In this document: positions 61,676 through 64,000 of the stretch, one piece after another | Numbering within the stretch: the stretch's first letter is position 1 | How the letters are laid out: each line of letters begins with the position of its first letter | Translations under genes and position numbers: made by a program | The notes under the pieces: generated by a model | Database searches by the model: none | Told to the model about the DNA's origin: nothing | The model's input: only the letters and a program-made list of their open reading frames with translations | Assembly: GCA_902604175.1 (NCBI GenBank) | Contig: CACKXR010000003.1 | Span: forward strand, 1 to 64,000 | Reading direction: 5' to 3' | DNA: 64,000 nt | DNA from: an uncultured Pelagibacteraceae bacterium | Lineage (GTDB): Bacteria > Pseudomonadota > Alphaproteobacteria > Pelagibacterales > Pelagibacteraceae

Positions 61676-63025
61676 ATGATTAGGAAATTAAATTTATTTT
61701 TTTCAATTTTTACACTAGTAATTTTTTCTTCAAGCACAATAGCGGCGGATAAAGTAGTTACTTTCTTACATGGTGAGACTGATACTGAAAGTGTTGTAGC
61801 TTATGAAAAGATCGCTAGGGATTTTGAAAAATTAAATCCAGGAATAAAAATAGAAATATCTACAGTTAGCTCAAAAGACAGACTTAAAAAAGTCACTGCT
61901 ATGGGCATGGCCAGAAACTTACCTACTGTTTTTAAACTTAACCCTGAAGAAAGAAGGTTTTACTCTGATAAAAAATGGGTCTCATCTTTAGATAGCATTG
62001 CTAATGGGGAAATGGGCGAAGGAGAATTAGGTCCATATTTGGTAAAAACTAATGGTAAAGTAATAGACCTACCTTACACAGTTAATCATTTCTCAGTAAT
62101 GTGGTACCGAAAAGACCTATTAGATGCAGCTGGAGTTAAGCCTCCTAAGACTTGGGACGAATGGGAAGAGCAGACCAAGATGTTTACTAAGGGATCAGGA
62201 GATAGCAAACAATATGGTACGATGATACCAGCCGGTAAAAATAGATATACCAGCATGTTTCTTACAATGATGATGTGGGGAGCTGGTGGCACATACTTTG
62301 ATAAAGATTATAATGTAACTTTTAATAATCCGGGAACCATAAAAGCTCTTGAATTCATGAAAAGAATGTCTGCTTACACTCCTCCAGGACAAGGAAATGC
62401 ATCTTATGGATATGGTGATAAAGCATTTATGTCAGGCACGACTGCTTTAATTTTTGGAAGAGGTAGAGTTCCACAAAAAACTGTTGCAAAAACACCTGAT
62501 ATGATGCCTAAATTATATGGCGCAACAATTCCTGCTGGACCTTCTGGTTGTGCAGTAAAATACGCAAACACCAATGGGTACGGTGTAGGCTCTCCTAAGT
62601 TTGGAGCTAAAAATGTTGAGGAAGGGAAAAAATTCCTAAAATATTTGTTGACAGATCAAAGAATGGTAGAGTTTTCTTTGTCTGCACATCCTCATACTAT
62701 TCCACCTCAGAAAAGCTTACAATCTGATCCAAGACTATTAGAGAGTAAAGTTCATCCTTTAGGCTCTAGACCAGATTTAGTTGCAATCAACTACGATTTA
62801 GAGAATGCAGTTGATTTTATTTCTGATGCTGGAATGTACTGTGATAATGGAAAAGTTGTGATAGTTAATAATGGTTACAATCCTTACATGGGAGCAATAA
62901 TCGCCGCAAACATTCCTTCACAGGTTGTTCAAAGAGTCATCTTAAACAATGAATCACCTAAATCAGCAGTCGAGTGGGGTCACGCTGAAATAGAGAAAAT
63001 TGTTAAAGAGATGGGTCCGGCTTAA
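61676..63025 (+). CDS. Extracellular solute-binding protein of CUT1-type ABC transporter (UgpB/MalE-like)
   Basis: Signal peptide …SSSTIAA; VTFLHGETDTESVVAYEKIARDFEKLNPGIKIEI. Confidence 0.9.
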   Translation: MIRKLNLFFSIFTLVIFSSSTIAADKVVTFLHGETDTESVVAYEKIARDFEKLNPGIKIEISTVSSKDRLKKVTAMGMARNLPTVFKLNPEERRFYSDKKWVSSLDSIANGEMGEGELGPYLVKTNGKVIDLPYTVNHFSVMWYRKDLLDAAGVKPPKTWDEWEEQTKMFTKGSGDSKQYGTMIPAGKNRYTSMFLTMMMWGAGGTYFDKDYNVTFNNPGTIKALEFMKRMSAYTPPGQGNASYGYGDKAFMSGTTALIFGRGRVPQKTVAKTPDMMPKLYGATIPAGPSGCAVKYANTNGYGVGSPKFGAKNVEEGKKFLKYLLTDQRMVEFSLSAHPHTIPPQKSLQSDPRLLESKVHPLGSRPDLVAINYDLENAVDFISDAGMYCDNGKVVIVNNGYNPYMGAIIAANIPSQVVQRVILNNESPKSAVEWGHAEIEKIVKEMGPA

Positions 63026-63037
63026 AAAATTAATTTT

Positions 63038-63068
63038 TACTGGCGAAGTGATTATCTCTTCGCCAGTA
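63038..63068 (+). other. Strong intergenic stem-loop between the SBP and ATPase genes
   Basis: TACTGGCGAAG-TGATTATCT-CTTCGCCAGTA, 11-bp perfect stem, no 3' U-run on + strand. Confidence 0.75.
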
Positions 63069-63088
63069 AGAAAAAAAATAAAAAATCT

Positions 63089-64000
63089 ATGGCATCAGTA
63101 GTTGTTGAAAATTTGACTAAAGAGTTTGGTGAAGTCAAAGCTGTTAATGATATTAATTTAAGAGTAAATGATGGAGAATTCTTAGTTCTTCTAGGACCTT
63201 CAGGCTGTGGTAAAAGTACTTTACTTAGAATGATTTCTGGACTTGAGTTTCCAACTTATGGAAAAATTTTAATCGGTGAAAACGATGTAACGAGAACAAT
63301 TCCTAAAGATAGAAATATTTCTATGGTTTTTCAGAATTATGCTTTGTATCCTCATATGACAATAGGAGAAAATATTAAGTTTCCACTAGAGTCTAGAGGT
63401 TATAATAAAAGTGAAATTAATGAAAAAGTTGAATGGGCATCTACATTGTTAAAAATTTCTGACTTGTTAGACAGAAAACCCAGAGAAACATCTGGAGGTC
63501 AAAGACAAAGAACTGCTCTAGCAAGAGCTCTAGTAAGAGATCCAGACGCATTTTTAATGGATGAGCCTTTATCAAATTTAGATGCTAAGCTTAGACATTC
63601 TGCCAGGGAGGAAATTAGACAATTTCAGAATCAAGTTAAAATAACAACTATTTACGTTACTCACGATCAAATCGAGGCTATGGGATTAGGTGATCGAATC
63701 ATAATAATGGAAGATGGAATTATAAAACAAATTGGAACTCCCAAAGAAATTTATGAAAAACCGAATAATTTATTTGTTGCAAAATTTATCGGAAGTCCTG
63801 CAATGAATATATTATCAAAACAAGACTATTATATTGGGTTTAGACCGGAAAACTTAGAGATAGAAGAAATTTTCAAAGGTTCAAAAGATGACGCTTTTAA
63901 CATAGAATTAAATGTAAATAGAGTAGAATTTTTAGGAAATGACACTCTTATTTATTGTTCGTCTGATTTAACTGATGAAGTAATAACTTCTAAAATAATT
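63089..64000 (+). CDS. ABC transporter ATP-binding protein (UgpC/MalK-like), 3' end beyond window
   Basis: MASVVVENLTKEFGEVKAVNDI; Walker A GPSGCGKST; SGGQRQRTALARALVRDPDAFLMDEPLSNLD; frame open to window end. Confidence 0.93.
   Translation, partial: MASVVVENLTKEFGEVKAVNDINLRVNDGEFLVLLGPSGCGKSTLLRMISGLEFPTYGKILIGENDVTRTIPKDRNISMVFQNYALYPHMTIGENIKFPLESRGYNKSEINEKVEWASTLLKISDLLDRKPRETSGGQRQRTALARALVRDPDAFLMDEPLSNLDAKLRHSAREEIRQFQNQVKITTIYVTHDQIEAMGLGDRIIIMEDGIIKQIGTPKEIYEKPNNLFVAKFIGSPAMNILSKQDYYIGFRPENLEIEEIFKGSKDDAFNIELNVNRVEFLGNDTLIYCSSDLTDEVITSKII

Overview
AT-rich, densely packed bacterial chromosome segment. Gene content, very short intergenic gaps and protein style suggest a SAR11/Pelagibacterales-type marine alphaproteobacterium (inference, not database-checked). 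It is mostly core housekeeping: hsp20, oligopeptidase B, cfa, tldD/pmbA, typA, groESL, ribF-ileS-lspA-bamF-like-pgi, purD, a lipid A/Kdo cluster (lpxL-lpxK-waaA-msbA), ubiA, the aa3 cytochrome oxidase operon (coxBA-ctaB-small ORF-ctaG-coxC-surf1) with thrC, a retinal-biosynthesis block (crtI-crtB-crtY-blh) running into ispH-thrB-rnhA, ATP synthase Fo genes, smc, mutY, and a divergently arranged CUT1-type ABC transporter with an enolase-superfamily enzyme. I saw no tRNA, rRNA, CRISPR array, transposase or prophage. Best leads: (1) a heat-shock-type promoter followed by a two-hairpin, ROSE-like RNA thermometer candidate in the hsp20 leader; (2) Fo ATP-synthase genes running into the retinal-biosynthesis genes and ispH; (3) a short SMC with no recognisable canonical hinge; (4) a 20-bp-period direct-repeat operator candidate in the divergent ABC promoter region; (5) a lysine-rich repeat protein preceded by a 15-bp-arm palindrome; (6) small ORFs missed by the ORF track. 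No clearly new defence or mobile system was found.
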